In this document: positions 34,287 to 42,874 of the stretch, piece by piece | How the letters are laid out: every line of letters starts with the position of its first letter | How positions within the stretch are numbered: the stretch's first letter is position 1 | Source of the DNA: AC-37 sp036389295 | Lineage (GTDB): Bacteria; Actinomycetota; Thermoleophilia; Solirubrobacterales; Thermoleophilaceae | Reading direction: 5' to 3' | DNA length: 64,000 bases | Assembly (NCBI GenBank): GCA_036389295.1 | Contig: DASVQB010000052.1 | Span: 1-64,000 of the forward strand | The notes under the pieces: model-generated | Databases searched by the model: none | The model's input: the letters and a program-made list of their open reading frames with translations, nothing else | Told to the model about the DNA's origin: nothing | Position numbers and translations under genes: made by a program

Positions 34287-35045
34287 CTAGGCGATCGCGT
34301 GCGCCGCCAGGTTCTCCGCGTGGATCGCGCGCTGGCGGCTCGTGTCGCGCCCCGGCGGCAGCCCCGGCCGCTCCTCGCCTCGCTCCAGCGCGTCCAGGTA
34401 CGCCAGGTCCTCCTCCAGGATCCGGAGCGCGTCGTCTCGCGCATGCACCGCGCCGTGCCCCGGCACCACGGCCTCCGCCCGCTCCACCAGCGGCCGCAGG
34501 CGCTCCAGCGTCGCCCGGTACGAAGCCACCGAGCCACCGAAGCCCAGCAGCGGGATCTCCACGTCCGACAGGTAGTCCCCGCACACCAGCACGCCGGCGA
34601 ACTCCGCCCACACCGCCATCCCGTCGCGGGTGTGACCCTCGGCCACGACCAGCGACAGCTCGACCTCGCCGCCCAGCTCCATCCGCCCCGGCGCCGGCAG
34701 CTCCTGGAACGCCCCCAGCGACAGCGGCGCCGGCCGCGTCACGTAATGGACCGCGTCCGCGTCGCGGAGCTCCCGCTGCGCCGCGCCGGGCGCCGCCCGC
34801 AGGCGCTCGCCGGACGACTGGCAGACCCCCAGCGCCAGCCTCGGGAACGCCAGCCGCCCGAGCAGGTGGTCGAAGTCCGCGTGCGTCGCCAGCAGCCCGT
34901 CCGGCGCGAAGCCGGCCTGCCCGAGCAGCGCCGGCAGCACCTCCAGCTCGTCGGGGAAGTAGGGCGAGTCGACCAGGACGCACTCCCCACCCGACCGCAC
35001 CGCGACGCACGTGGTCTGCCAGAGGCGGCTCGTCGCCACCACCAC
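34287..35045 (-). CDS. Metallo-beta-lactamase-fold hydrolase
   Basis: A 252-residue MBL-fold protein. The metal motif appears as THADFDHLLG, where the first His of the usual HxHxDH is replaced by Thr (T-H-A-D-F-D-H); further ligands are in EGHTRDG and CGDYLSD, and PGHGAVH closes the site. With this altered first ligand one metal site may be incomplete. Substrate is unknown; glyoxalase II, lactonase and phosphodiesterase relatives share the fold. The start is uncertain: three GTG codons follow each other at 35045 and the open frame extends upstream towards the HAD gene, which ends 31 bases away. The two genes are probably cotranscribed. Confidence 0.8.
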   Translation of the reverse strand: MVVATSRLWQTTCVAVRSGGECVLVDSPYFPDELEVLPALLGQAGFAPDGLLATHADFDHLLGRLAFPRLALGVCQSSGERLRAAPGAAQRELRDADAVHYVTRPAPLSLGAFQELPAPGRMELGGEVELSLVVAEGHTRDGMAVWAEFAGVLVCGDYLSDVEIPLLGFGGSVASYRATLERLRPLVERAEAVVPGHGAVHARDDALRILEEDLAYLDALERGEERPGLPPGRDTSRQRAIHAENLAAHAIA

Positions 35046-35076
35046 GTCCGGGTGAACGGCGACGACCCTCAGGTGC

Positions 35077-35757
35077 TCAGGCGACCTTCAGCAGCTTGGC
35101 CGCGTCGCGGAGGGTCTTGACCTCCTCGGTCGGCTTCTTCTGGTTCGCCTCGAGCTTCTCGCCGTGGCGGTTGACCCAGATCACCGGCACGCGCGACTTG
35201 ACGCACGGCTCGACGTCGGTGTCGTACCCGCTCGCGATGTGGACCCAGCCGGACTTGCCGCCGATCCGCCGCGCGCACTCCTTGAAGTGCGCGGGATCGG
35301 GCTTGTAGCTGCGGACCTGCTGGGCCGTGACGACGAGGTCGAAGTCGACGCGGAAGTGCCGCCGCGTCGCCCCGAGCAGCTTGTCGTCGACGTTCGACAG
35401 GATCCCGATCTCGTACTTCTTGGCGAACCGCTCGAGCTGGGCGTTGGTCTCGCGGAACGGCGGCCAGCGCGGGACGCTCGAGGGCAGGAACCCGGACCGC
35501 GAGGGCTCGAGGTCCCATTCGAGATCCTTGGCCGAGCGGACGGCCGTCCGCCTCAGCACCTCGGCGTACAGCTCGTACGACCCGCGCTGGATCTCCTTCT
35601 GGATGCCGGTGAACAGCGGGATCAGGGTGGCCTTGTCGATCGTGAAGCCGTCCCTGTCGGCCTCCTTCTGGAAGGCGTCGTAGGCGCCGGTCTCCCAGTC
35701 GATCAGGGTGCCGTAGCAGTCGAACGTGACGAAGCGGACGTCCTTGGGGAGAGGCAA
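35077..35757 (-). CDS. HAD-superfamily hydrolase, haloacid dehalogenase type II-like
   Basis: A 226-residue HAD hydrolase. The nucleophile is D13 in TFDCYGTLIDW, motif II is the Ser-Asn of GILSNVDDK, motif III the Lys of YKPDP, and motif IV the acidic IASGYDTDVEP. The DxYGTL form of motif I and the small helical cap are those of the L-2-haloacid dehalogenase/epoxide hydrolase N-terminal group, but most such genes act as phosphatases or have unknown substrates. Start is TTG at 35757 with a GAGGAG ribosome binding site. It is divergent from sucC; the 103-base gap contains TAGGGT (35789-35794) on the sucC strand. Confidence 0.87.
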   Translation of the reverse strand: MPLPKDVRFVTFDCYGTLIDWETGAYDAFQKEADRDGFTIDKATLIPLFTGIQKEIQRGSYELYAEVLRRTAVRSAKDLEWDLEPSRSGFLPSSVPRWPPFRETNAQLERFAKKYEIGILSNVDDKLLGATRRHFRVDFDLVVTAQQVRSYKPDPAHFKECARRIGGKSGWVHIASGYDTDVEPCVKSRVPVIWVNRHGEKLEANQKKPTEEVKTLRDAAKLLKVA

Positions 35758-35860
35758 CGGGCTCCTCGGGAGGGGGTCGGGTTTTCGATAGGGTGCCCGG
35801 CCGGCCCTGGCCCGAAATCTGCAAGTCGGCCGGCGCGAGGGGCGCCCATTCTAGGAACTC

Positions 35861-37006
35861 ATGGACCTTCTCGAATATCAGGGCAAGCAGCTCTTCCGAA
35901 AGCACGGCGTCCCGGTGCCCGAGGGACGCCCCGCCGCGAGCGTCGAGGAGGCCGTCGCGGCCGCCGAGGAGCTGGGCTACCCGGTGGTCGTCAAGGCCCA
36001 GGTCCTGATCGGCGGGCGCGGCAAGGCGGGCGGGATCAAGCTGGCCAAGGACCGGGCCGAGGTCGAGGAGCACGCGACCGCGATCCTCGGCATGGACATC
36101 CGCGGCCTCACCGTCCACGAGCTGTACGTCGAGCGCGCGAGCGACATCGCCGAGGAGTACTACGCCGCGATCCTGCTCGACCGGACGGCCAAGAAGCCGC
36201 TCGCGATGCTCTCCCGCATGGGCGGCATGGACGTCGAGGAGATCGCCGAGAAGGACCCGAACGCGATCGTCCGCCTCCACGTCGACCCGCTGGCGGGCTT
36301 CCAGGACTTCCACGCGCGACGGCTCGCCTTCGACGCGCAGATCGCCGCCGACGCGGTCCGGCCGGTGGGCGCCCTGCTCGCCCGCCTCTACGACGCCTTC
36401 GTGAACGAGGACGCCCTGCTCGTCGAGGTCAACCCGCTGCTGGTGACGTCCGACCGCGAGGTCGTGGCGCTCGACGCGAAGGTCACGATCGACGGCAACT
36501 CGCTCTACCGCCACGAGGACACGGCCGCGTTCCGCGACGTCTCGGCCGAGGACCCGCAGGAGCGGATGGCCAAGGAGCGCAACCTCACGTACGTGAAGCT
36601 CGACGGCGACATCGGGATCCTCGGCAACGGCGCCGGGCTCGTCATGTCGACGCTCGACGTGGTGGCCCAGGCGGGCGGCCGGCCGGCCAACTTCCTCGAC
36701 GCCGGCGGCGGCTCCAAGGCCGACGCGATCGTCGACGCGGTCGAGGTCATCCTCTCCGACGACAAGGTCCGCGCCGTCCTGTTCAACATCTTCGGCGGCA
36801 TCACGCGCTGCGACGAGGTCGCGCGCGGGCTGGTCACCGCGTTCGGGCAGATCGACGTGAAGGTGCCGTTCGTCGTCCGGCTCGACGGAACGAACGACGA
36901 GGAGGGCCGCGCGATCCTCGCCGAGGCCGACCTCCCGAACGTCACCGTCGAGCAGACGATGGACGGCGCGGCCGCGAAGGTCGTGGAGCTGGCTGGGCAG
37001 GCGTAG
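35861..37006 (+). CDS. sucC: Succinate--CoA ligase, beta subunit
   Basis: A 381-residue ATP-grasp subunit of succinyl-CoA synthetase, which makes ATP or GTP from succinyl-CoA in the TCA cycle. MDLLEYQGKQLFRKHGVPVPEG is the canonical N-terminus (first 20 residues matter most), followed by VVKAQVLIGGRGKAGGIKLA, the magnesium and nucleotide segment VEVNPLLVT, and GAGLVMSTLDVV near the subunit interface. Length fits actinobacterial SucC. The ATG at 35861 is separated from sucD by one base. A TAGGGT hexamer 66 bases upstream could be its -10, giving a leader of about 60 bases. Confidence 0.95.
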   Translation: MDLLEYQGKQLFRKHGVPVPEGRPAASVEEAVAAAEELGYPVVVKAQVLIGGRGKAGGIKLAKDRAEVEEHATAILGMDIRGLTVHELYVERASDIAEEYYAAILLDRTAKKPLAMLSRMGGMDVEEIAEKDPNAIVRLHVDPLAGFQDFHARRLAFDAQIAADAVRPVGALLARLYDAFVNEDALLVEVNPLLVTSDREVVALDAKVTIDGNSLYRHEDTAAFRDVSAEDPQERMAKERNLTYVKLDGDIGILGNGAGLVMSTLDVVAQAGGRPANFLDAGGGSKADAIVDAVEVILSDDKVRAVLFNIFGGITRCDEVARGLVTAFGQIDVKVPFVVRLDGTNDEEGRAILAEADLPNVTVEQTMDGAAAKVVELAGQA

Positions 37007-37007
37007 C

Positions 37008-37886
37008 GTGAGCATCCTCGTCGACCGCGACACCAAGCTGGTCGTCTCCGGCCTCACCGGCCGCGAGGGCACCTTCCACGGCATGAACAACCGCCGCTAC
37101 GGCACCGACCTCGTCGCGGGCGTGACGCCCGGCAAGGGCGGCCAGGACGTGGAGGGCGTGCCGGTCTTCGACACGGTCCACCGCGCCGTGGAGGAGACCG
37201 GCGCCAACACCAGCATGATCTTCGTCCCGCCTCGGTTCGCCGCCGACGCGATCCTCGAGGCCGCCGACGCCGGGATCGACCTCGTCATCTGCATCACCGA
37301 GGGGATCCCGGTCCACGACATGCTGCGCGTGTACACGCACCTGCGCCGCGGCGGCACCCGCCTGATCGGCCCCAACTGCCCGGGCGTGCTGTCGCCCGGC
37401 AAGGCGAACGTCGGGATCATCCCCGCCCACTTCTTCTCCGAGGGCAACGTCGGGCTCGTCTCCCGCTCGGGGACGCTGACCTACCAGATCGGCAACGAGC
37501 TCGCCCAGCGCGGGTTCGGCAACTCGTCGATCGTCGGCATCGGCGGCGACCCGATCCAGGGCTCCTCGTTCATCGAGGTCGTCGAGCTGTTCGAGCGGGA
37601 CCCCGAGACCGAGCTGATCGTCATGTGCGGCGAGATCGGCGGCGAGGAGGAGGAGCGGACGGCCGAGTACGTGGCCGAGCACGTCTCGAAGCCCGTCGTC
37701 GCCTACATCGCCGGCTTCACGGCGCCCCCCGGCAAGACGATGGGCCACGCCGGCGCGATCGTCTCCGGCTCCAAGGGCACCGCGGCCGCGAAGGCCGAGG
37801 CGCTCGAGGCGAAGGGCGTGCGGGTCGGGCGGACGCCCACCCAGGTGGCGGAGATCGCCGCCGACATCGCCGGTGCCCGCGTCTAG
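37008..37886 (+). CDS. sucD: Succinate--CoA ligase, alpha subunit
   Basis: A 292-residue CoA-binding subunit. SGLTGREGTFH binds CoA at the N-terminus, GPNCPGVLSPG is the family signature, and the phospho-histidine is H247 in TMGHAGAIVSG. It pairs with SucC, whose stop codon lies one base before its GTG start. The 3' end overlaps the following glycosyltransferase start by 14 bases, an odd partner for a TCA enzyme; this is likely translational coupling by chance of compaction. Length matches E. coli SucD. Confidence 0.95.
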   Translation: MSILVDRDTKLVVSGLTGREGTFHGMNNRRYGTDLVAGVTPGKGGQDVEGVPVFDTVHRAVEETGANTSMIFVPPRFAADAILEAADAGIDLVICITEGIPVHDMLRVYTHLRRGGTRLIGPNCPGVLSPGKANVGIIPAHFFSEGNVGLVSRSGTLTYQIGNELAQRGFGNSSIVGIGGDPIQGSSFIEVVELFERDPETELIVMCGEIGGEEEERTAEYVAEHVSKPVVAYIAGFTAPPGKTMGHAGAIVSGSKGTAAAKAEALEAKGVRVGRTPTQVAEIAADIAGARV

Positions 37887-38667
37887 CCGAGCCGAGCCGC
37901 TCACGACCGTCCTCATGCCGGCGTACCGCGCGCACGCGACCGTGCGCGAGAGCGTCGAGAGCGTGCTCGCCCAGACGGTGCCGGAGGTGGAGGTCGTGGT
38001 CGTGGACGACGGGTCCGAGGAGCCGATCGCGGACGCCCTCCGCGGCGTGGACGACCCGCGCCTCCGGGTCGTCCGGCACGACCGCAACCGCGGCATCGAC
38101 GCCGCCCGCAACACCGCGCTGCGCGCCGCCCGCTCGCCGTTCGTCTCCCAGCTCGACGCCGACGACGTCTGGCACCCGGACTACCTGGAGTCGGTGCTGC
38201 CGCGGTTCGAGGACCCGGGCGTGGGGCTCGTGTACGCGAACGTGTCGATCCGCAACCACCCGGACGGCCGCGACATCGCGATCACGTACGCGCGCGACCA
38301 CCCGGTCGACAGCTTCCCGCGCATCTGCGACGCCTGCGAGATCCCGTCCGCCACGCCCACGATGCGCACCGAGGCGGTCCGCGCGGTCGGCGGCTACGCC
38401 GAGTGGCTCACCTACACGGGCGACTACCACCTGTACCTGAAGCTGGCCCGCGCCGGCTGGCGGTTCGACTACGTCGACCGGCCGCTCGCCACCTACACGT
38501 GGCCGACGCCCGCGAGCGGCGTGACCTACGACCGCTCCGCCACCCGCGCCGACACGCTGAGGATGTGGGCGGGCTTCGCGCTCCGGCACCCGCTCACGCC
38601 CGGCCCGAGGCGGCAGCTCCGCCGGCGGCTGGCCGCCGAGCTGCGCCGCCGCGCCGGCCGCGGCTGA
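37873..38667 (+). CDS. Glycosyltransferase family 2 protein
   Basis: A 264-residue family 2 glycosyltransferase. TTVLMPAYRAHATVRESVES opens the GT-A fold, VVVVDDGSEE binds the nucleotide, NRGIDAARNTAL follows, and QLDADDVWHPDYL contains the DXD metal motif. The conserved catalytic region is at YTGDYHLYLKLARAGW. No membrane helix is seen. Start is GTG at 37873, inside the end of sucD; a later start would remove little because the conserved region begins at residue 10. Acceptor and donor are unknown; cell-wall or exopolysaccharide work is the usual role. Confidence 0.87.
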   Translation: MPASSRAEPLTTVLMPAYRAHATVRESVESVLAQTVPEVEVVVVDDGSEEPIADALRGVDDPRLRVVRHDRNRGIDAARNTALRAARSPFVSQLDADDVWHPDYLESVLPRFEDPGVGLVYANVSIRNHPDGRDIAITYARDHPVDSFPRICDACEIPSATPTMRTEAVRAVGGYAEWLTYTGDYHLYLKLARAGWRFDYVDRPLATYTWPTPASGVTYDRSATRADTLRMWAGFALRHPLTPGPRRQLRRRLAAELRRRAGRG

Positions 38668-38711
38668 GGCCGGCGGTCGGGCCGCCGGGGTCGTTCGTTA
38701 TGGTGGCCTCC

Positions 38712-39815
38712 ATGGAGGCCACGCAGCCGATCACCTTCGCCCGCGGCGCTCCGTCGCTCGACATCGTCCCGGTGGACGACCTGCGCGAGTCCGCGCAGCG
38801 CGCGTTCGAGAGCGACCCCGGCGGCGCGTTCTCGTACGGCACGTCCGGCGGCTACCCGCGGCTGCGCGACTGGATCGCGGCCAAGCACGGCGTCGCGCGC
38901 GAGCAGGTCATCGCCACGAACGGCTCGATGCAGGCCGACGCCTTCCTGTTCGAGCGGCTGGTCGCGCCCGGCGACACGGTCGTGGTGGAGGCGCCGACCT
39001 ACGACCGCACCCTGCTCGCGCTGCGCGAGCTGGGCGCCGACGTCCTGGCGATCCCGCTCCAGGAGGACGGCATCGACGTCGAGGGCCTGGCGCGCGCGCT
39101 CGAGGGCGGCGCGCGGCCGACGCTCGCGCACATCATCCCCAACTTCCAGAACCCCGCCGGCGTCACGCTGTCGCTCGAGAAGCGGCGGCGGCTCCTGGAG
39201 CTGGCGGCCGCGTACGAGTTCACGATCTTCGAGGACGACCCCTACGGCGAGCTGCGGTTCGAGGGCGAGACCCAGCCGAGCCTGCTCGAGCTCGACGACG
39301 CCGACCGGGTGGTGTTCGCGTCGTCGTTCTCGAAGACGGTCTGCCCGGGCGTCCGCGTCGGCTACCTGGTGGGCCCCGGGCCGCTGATCGCGGACATCCT
39401 GCGGAAGGCCACGAACACCTACATCTCGCCGAGCATGGTCGCCCAGGCGATCGTGGCGGAGTTCTGCGAGTCGGGCGCGATCGCCCGCTCGATCGAGACC
39501 GTCAAGGGCGCGCTGCGCGAGCGCCGCGACGCGGTCTGCTCGGCGCTCGAGCGGCAATTGCCCGACGCCCGGTTCGACCCGCCGCAGGGCGGCTACTTCC
39601 TCTGGGTCGAGCTGCCCGAGGGCTCGGACGTCGACGCGCTGGCCGCCGCCGCCAAGGAGCGCGGCGTGATCTTCGTGAAGGGGACCGACTTCCTGCTCGA
39701 GGGCGGGCTCAACACCCTCCGGCTCGCCTACTCGGGCGTGCGGCCCGACGAGATCGAGGAGGGAATCGGGCGCCTGGCCGACGCCTACCGCGGCCTGAGC
39801 GTCGCGGCGGCGTGA
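38712..39815 (+). CDS. PLP-dependent aminotransferase, class I/II
   Basis: A 367-residue fold-type I aminotransferase, distantly similar to the one at 294. Landmarks are FSYGTSGGYPRLRDWIA, ATNGSMQADAFLFERL, IPNFQNPAGVTLSLEKR, EDDPYGELRF, and the PLP lysine K208 in ASSFSKTVCPG. It lacks a DNA-binding domain. The substrate is undetermined; the group includes 2-aminoadipate and aromatic or valine-pyruvate type enzymes. The ATG at 38712 lies seven bases after TATGGT (38699-38704). Its stop overlaps the start of the membrane protein gene that follows. Confidence 0.88.
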   Translation: MEATQPITFARGAPSLDIVPVDDLRESAQRAFESDPGGAFSYGTSGGYPRLRDWIAAKHGVAREQVIATNGSMQADAFLFERLVAPGDTVVVEAPTYDRTLLALRELGADVLAIPLQEDGIDVEGLARALEGGARPTLAHIIPNFQNPAGVTLSLEKRRRLLELAAAYEFTIFEDDPYGELRFEGETQPSLLELDDADRVVFASSFSKTVCPGVRVGYLVGPGPLIADILRKATNTYISPSMVAQAIVAEFCESGAIARSIETVKGALRERRDAVCSALERQLPDARFDPPQGGYFLWVELPEGSDVDALAAAAKERGVIFVKGTDFLLEGGLNTLRLAYSGVRPDEIEEGIGRLADAYRGLSVAAA

Positions 39816-40704
39816 GCGCCCAGCGGGCGCGGCTCGACCTCCGGATCCCGAGGGACGTCGGCGCTCTGCTCGCCGACGGGTTCACGACCTACTTCCAGAA
39901 CTTCGGCGCGTTCCTCGGGATCGCGGCGGCGGTCGTGCTGCCGGTGCAGCTGATCGTGTCGGGGGTCGGGCTCGAGCAGCTCTGGTCCGACTACGACGCG
40001 ACGCCCGAGGTGGCGGTCCTGCTCCTGCCGGTCGGCGTGAACCTGCTCGTCACCACGCCGCTCGTCACCGCCATGACGATCTACGCGCTGCTCGAGCTCG
40101 CCGAGGGCCGCCCGCCGGCCGCGAGGCAGGCGATCGACCGCGGGCTCCAGGCCTTCACCCCGCTGCTCGTGGCGGTGCTGATCGCCGGCGTGGCGATCGC
40201 CGCGTCGGTCGTGCTGATCGTGCTGCCGATCTTCCTCGCCGTGCGCTGGTACTTCGTGCCGCAGGCGGTGGTGGTGGAGGGGAAGCGCGGGACCGGTGCC
40301 CTCAGCCGCAGCTGGGAGCTCGTGAAGGGGTCGTCGTGGCGGGTGCTGGGCATCCTGTTCATGGTGTCGCTGGCGATCGGCGGCGCGACCGCCGCGATCC
40401 AGCAGCCGCTCGCGGCCGTCGCCGAGGGGTCGACTCGTCGGTACCGGCGCTGTTCGGGACGATCGCGGCGCAGTGCCTCGGCGTGCCCGCCGGCGCGGTG
40501 ATCGGAGCGCTCCTGTACTTCGACCTGCGCGCGCGGCGGGAGCTCCCGCCGGCGCCGTGGGGCGGCCAGCCGGCGCCGGGCCAGTGGCAGCAGCCGCCCG
40601 GCCAGTGGCAGCCCGCGCCGCCGCCGGCTCAGCCGCCGCCCGGCCAGTGGCAGCCACCCGCGCCGCCCGGACCCGAGAACCCGCAGGCTCCGCCGCCGCC
40701 CTGA
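39812..40704 (+). pseudogene. Membrane protein gene with a -1 frameshift
   Basis: The gene starts at GTG 39812, overlapping the aminotransferase stop by GTGA. Residues 1-205 form a multi-helix membrane domain (ILFMVSLAIGGATAAIQQPL is one helix) and the WELVKGSSWRVLGI motif found in DUF/glycerophosphodiester-phosphodiesterase-associated membrane proteins. At 40426-40429 a run of four G breaks the frame. With a fifth G, the reading continues as GVDSSVPALFGTIAAQ, then a last helix, LLYFDLRARRE and a cytoplasmic tail with PGQWQP repeats to 40704. Unshifted, it would end at 40501 with an unlikely Arg/Ser-rich tail. This is either a real lesion, programmed slippage or a sequencing error. Confidence 0.75.
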
Positions 40705-40716
40705 CCGGTCCGGTCG

Positions 40717-40764
40717 ACGGTTGAAGACTTAGGGAGTCCAGGGACTCCCGAATCCTTCAACCGT
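40717..40764. terminator. Bidirectional terminator hairpin
   Basis: Two 22-base arms (40718-40739 and 40742-40763) pair at 19 positions around a two-base loop, between the convergent membrane protein and pncB genes. The stem is less GC-rich than its surroundings. It would serve both directions. Confidence 0.65.
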
Positions 40765-40771
40765 GGCGCCG

Positions 40772-42172
40772 TCAGCGCGCGGGCACGGTGCCCGCCGACT
40801 CCGCGGCCTCCGCCGTCGCCCGCCGCAGGCCCTCCGAGCGCTCGACCGGATACGGCGTCCGGGCCGCGTCCGGGTCGCTCGAGCGCAGCTCCGGCGGCAG
40901 CGCGGCCAGCTCGGCCGCCGCCCGCTCGCGCATCTCGTCGAGCGACTCACGCAGCACGGCCCGCCCGCCGCGCATCGCCGGCACGAGCAGCGGCCGGCCG
41001 GGCAGCGACTCGCCGGCCACCGCGACGACGTCGCGGACCATCCGTCCCTCGCGCTCCTCGCGGAAGACCTGCTTGGCGCCCGGCAGCGTCTCCTTCCCGG
41101 GCGCCCGCTTCACCACGCCGCGCCACCCGGCGGGCCCCTCGTGCGCCACGAGCTTGTAGACCCCGCCGACGACCGGCGAGTCGCGGCTCGTGCCGAGGTC
41201 GGTCCCGACTCCCCACAGGTCGATCGGCGCGCCGGCGGCGACGAGCCGGGCGATCTGCGTCTCCTCGAGGTCGCCGCTCGCGAGGATCGTCGTGCCGGGC
41301 ATGCCAGCCTCGTCGAGCAGCGACCGCGCCGCGCGCGAGAGCTCCAGCAGGTCGCCCGAGTCGAGCCTGACGCCCCTCAGCTCGACCCCCGTCGCCCGCG
41401 CGGCCGAGATCGCGCGGCGCACCCCCTCGACCGTGTCGTAGGTGTCCACGAGCATCACGGCGTTCTCCGGGGTGTCCTCCATGAAGGTCCGGAACGCCGT
41501 CTCCTCGTCCGGGAACGACATCACGTACGAGTGCGCCATCGTGCCCATCGGCCTGAGCCCGTAGCGCATGGCTGCCGCGACGTTCGACGTGCCGCACGCG
41601 CCCGCGACGGCCGCCGCCCGCGCGGCCTTCATCGCGGCGTCCACGCCGTGGTCGCGGCGCGGAGAGAAGTCCACGATCCGGTGGCCCGAGCCCGGCTCGC
41701 CGCCGCCCGCCGCGAGGGCGATCCGTGCTGCCTTGGTGGCGATCGCCGTCTGGAAGTTGACCTGGTTGAGCAGCAGCGTCTCCAGGAGCTGCGCCTCGAT
41801 CCGCGGTCCGGTGACCCGCACGAGCGGCTCGCCGGCGAACGCGACGGTGCCCTCCGGCACTGCGTCCACGTCGCCGGTGAAGCGGCACTCGGACAGGTAC
41901 TCCAGGAAGTCGCGCTCGAGGCCGAGCCCGGTCAGGTACTCGCACTCGTCCGGGCCGAAGCGCATCGCCTCGACCATCGACAGGGCCGGCCCGAGCCCGG
42001 CCACGAGCAGCCAGTCCCGGTTCGGCGGCAGCCTGCGGACGGACAGCTCGAACACGCTGGGCTCGTTCATCCCGCGCTTGAAGTAGCTGGCGGACATGGC
42101 GAGCTCGTACTGGTCCACCAGCAGGCTCGACTGGGCGGCGCTGAGGAGCCCCGGGTCGTTGGCGTCCGCCAT
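40772..42172 (-). CDS. pncB: Nicotinate phosphoribosyltransferase
   Basis: A 466-residue enzyme that makes nicotinate mononucleotide from nicotinate and PRPP in NAD salvage. LLVDQYELAMSASYFKRG is the typical N-terminus; FSPRRDHGVDAAMKA, GTSNVAAAMRYGLRPMGTMAHSYV (in part), VRLDSGDL and ILASGDLEE form the PRPP and substrate site. Length is normal. The ATG at 42172 is eight bases after TAGCGT (42186 to 42181, minus strand). It is divergent from the membrane protein at 42233, with both -10-like hexamers in a 60-base gap. Confidence 0.93.
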   Translation of the reverse strand: MADANDPGLLSAAQSSLLVDQYELAMSASYFKRGMNEPSVFELSVRRLPPNRDWLLVAGLGPALSMVEAMRFGPDECEYLTGLGLERDFLEYLSECRFTGDVDAVPEGTVAFAGEPLVRVTGPRIEAQLLETLLLNQVNFQTAIATKAARIALAAGGGEPGSGHRIVDFSPRRDHGVDAAMKAARAAAVAGACGTSNVAAAMRYGLRPMGTMAHSYVMSFPDEETAFRTFMEDTPENAVMLVDTYDTVEGVRRAISAARATGVELRGVRLDSGDLLELSRAARSLLDEAGMPGTTILASGDLEETQIARLVAAGAPIDLWGVGTDLGTSRDSPVVGGVYKLVAHEGPAGWRGVVKRAPGKETLPGAKQVFREEREGRMVRDVVAVAGESLPGRPLLVPAMRGGRAVLRESLDEMRERAAAELAALPPELRSSDPDAARTPYPVERSEGLRRATAEAAESAGTVPAR

Positions 42173-42220
42173 CGCCGCGAACGCTAGGCGAAGCCGGCGG
42201 CGCGCGGGCGCCGCGACCCT

Positions 42221-42226
42221 TAGGGT
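42221..42226 (+). promoter_or_regulatory. -10-like hexamer before a gene without canonical start
   Basis: TAGGGT is followed by six bases and then ATC. The TAG of the hexamer is also an in-frame stop for the downstream reading frame, so translation must begin between 42227 and the first GTG at 42326, which lies inside helix 1. Confidence 0.5.
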
Positions 42227-42232
42227 CCCGCC

Positions 42233-42874
42233 ATCGTCGCCGTCACCGACTTCACCCGCGACGCCGAGCGAATCCTCCGCGACGGCGGCCAGTTCGAGTG
42301 GCACACGGTCGCCCTGGTCGGGATCGTGCTGTACGTGTACGCGGTCGAGGTCGAGCGCCGCCGGTACGACGTGATCCTCGCCGGGCTCGCGTTCTGGTGC
42401 GCCGACTGGCTCAACGAGATCGTCAACGCGCTGGTCCTGCACCTCTCCGACCGCGCGGCGATCTGGACCGTCACCGGCGACACGAGCTACCTGATCCTGA
42501 TCGGCCTCGCGATCGAGATCTCGTTCCTGTTCGCGATCGCCGGGATCGTGTACGTCAAGAGCCTGCCGCCGGACCCCCGGACCCGGATCCTCGGAATACC
42601 GAACCGCTGGGCGATCGGTCTCGCCTTCAGCCTGCTGGCCGTCTTCGTGGAGGTGCTGATCGCCGACGCCGGCCACTTCCACTGGGAGTACTGGTGGTGG
42701 GACTGGCCGTTCGTCCCGCTTATAGTCGTCTTCGGCTACCTCTGGTTCTTCGCCTTCACGGCCTGGGTCTACGACATGCGCGACCCGCGCCGCCAGGCCC
42801 GCGCGGTGGGCGCCCTGGCCGCCGTCGACGCGACCGCGATCCTCGTCTTCGGCCCGGTCCTGGGCTGGATATGA
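42233..42874 (+). CDS. Polytopic membrane protein with probable ATC start
   Basis: A protein of about 213 residues with five or six transmembrane helices and conserved-looking loops (AFWCADWLNEIVNALVLH, EYWWWDWPFVPLIVVFGY, WVYDMRDPRRQ). I do not recognise the family. The first ATG/GTG/TTG in frame (GTG 42326) would cut helix 1 in half, while the frame is open and protein-like from 42233, where ATC stands six bases after TAGGGT. A leaderless mRNA starting at this ATC is the best explanation. The 3' end overlaps the ABC transporter ATPase by ATGA, so it may be part of that export system. Confidence 0.65.
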   Translation: MVAVTDFTRDAERILRDGGQFEWHTVALVGIVLYVYAVEVERRRYDVILAGLAFWCADWLNEIVNALVLHLSDRAAIWTVTGDTSYLILIGLAIEISFLFAIAGIVYVKSLPPDPRTRILGIPNRWAIGLAFSLLAVFVEVLIADAGHFHWEYWWWDWPFVPLIVVFGYLWFFAFTAWVYDMRDPRRQARAVGALAAVDATAILVFGPVLGWI

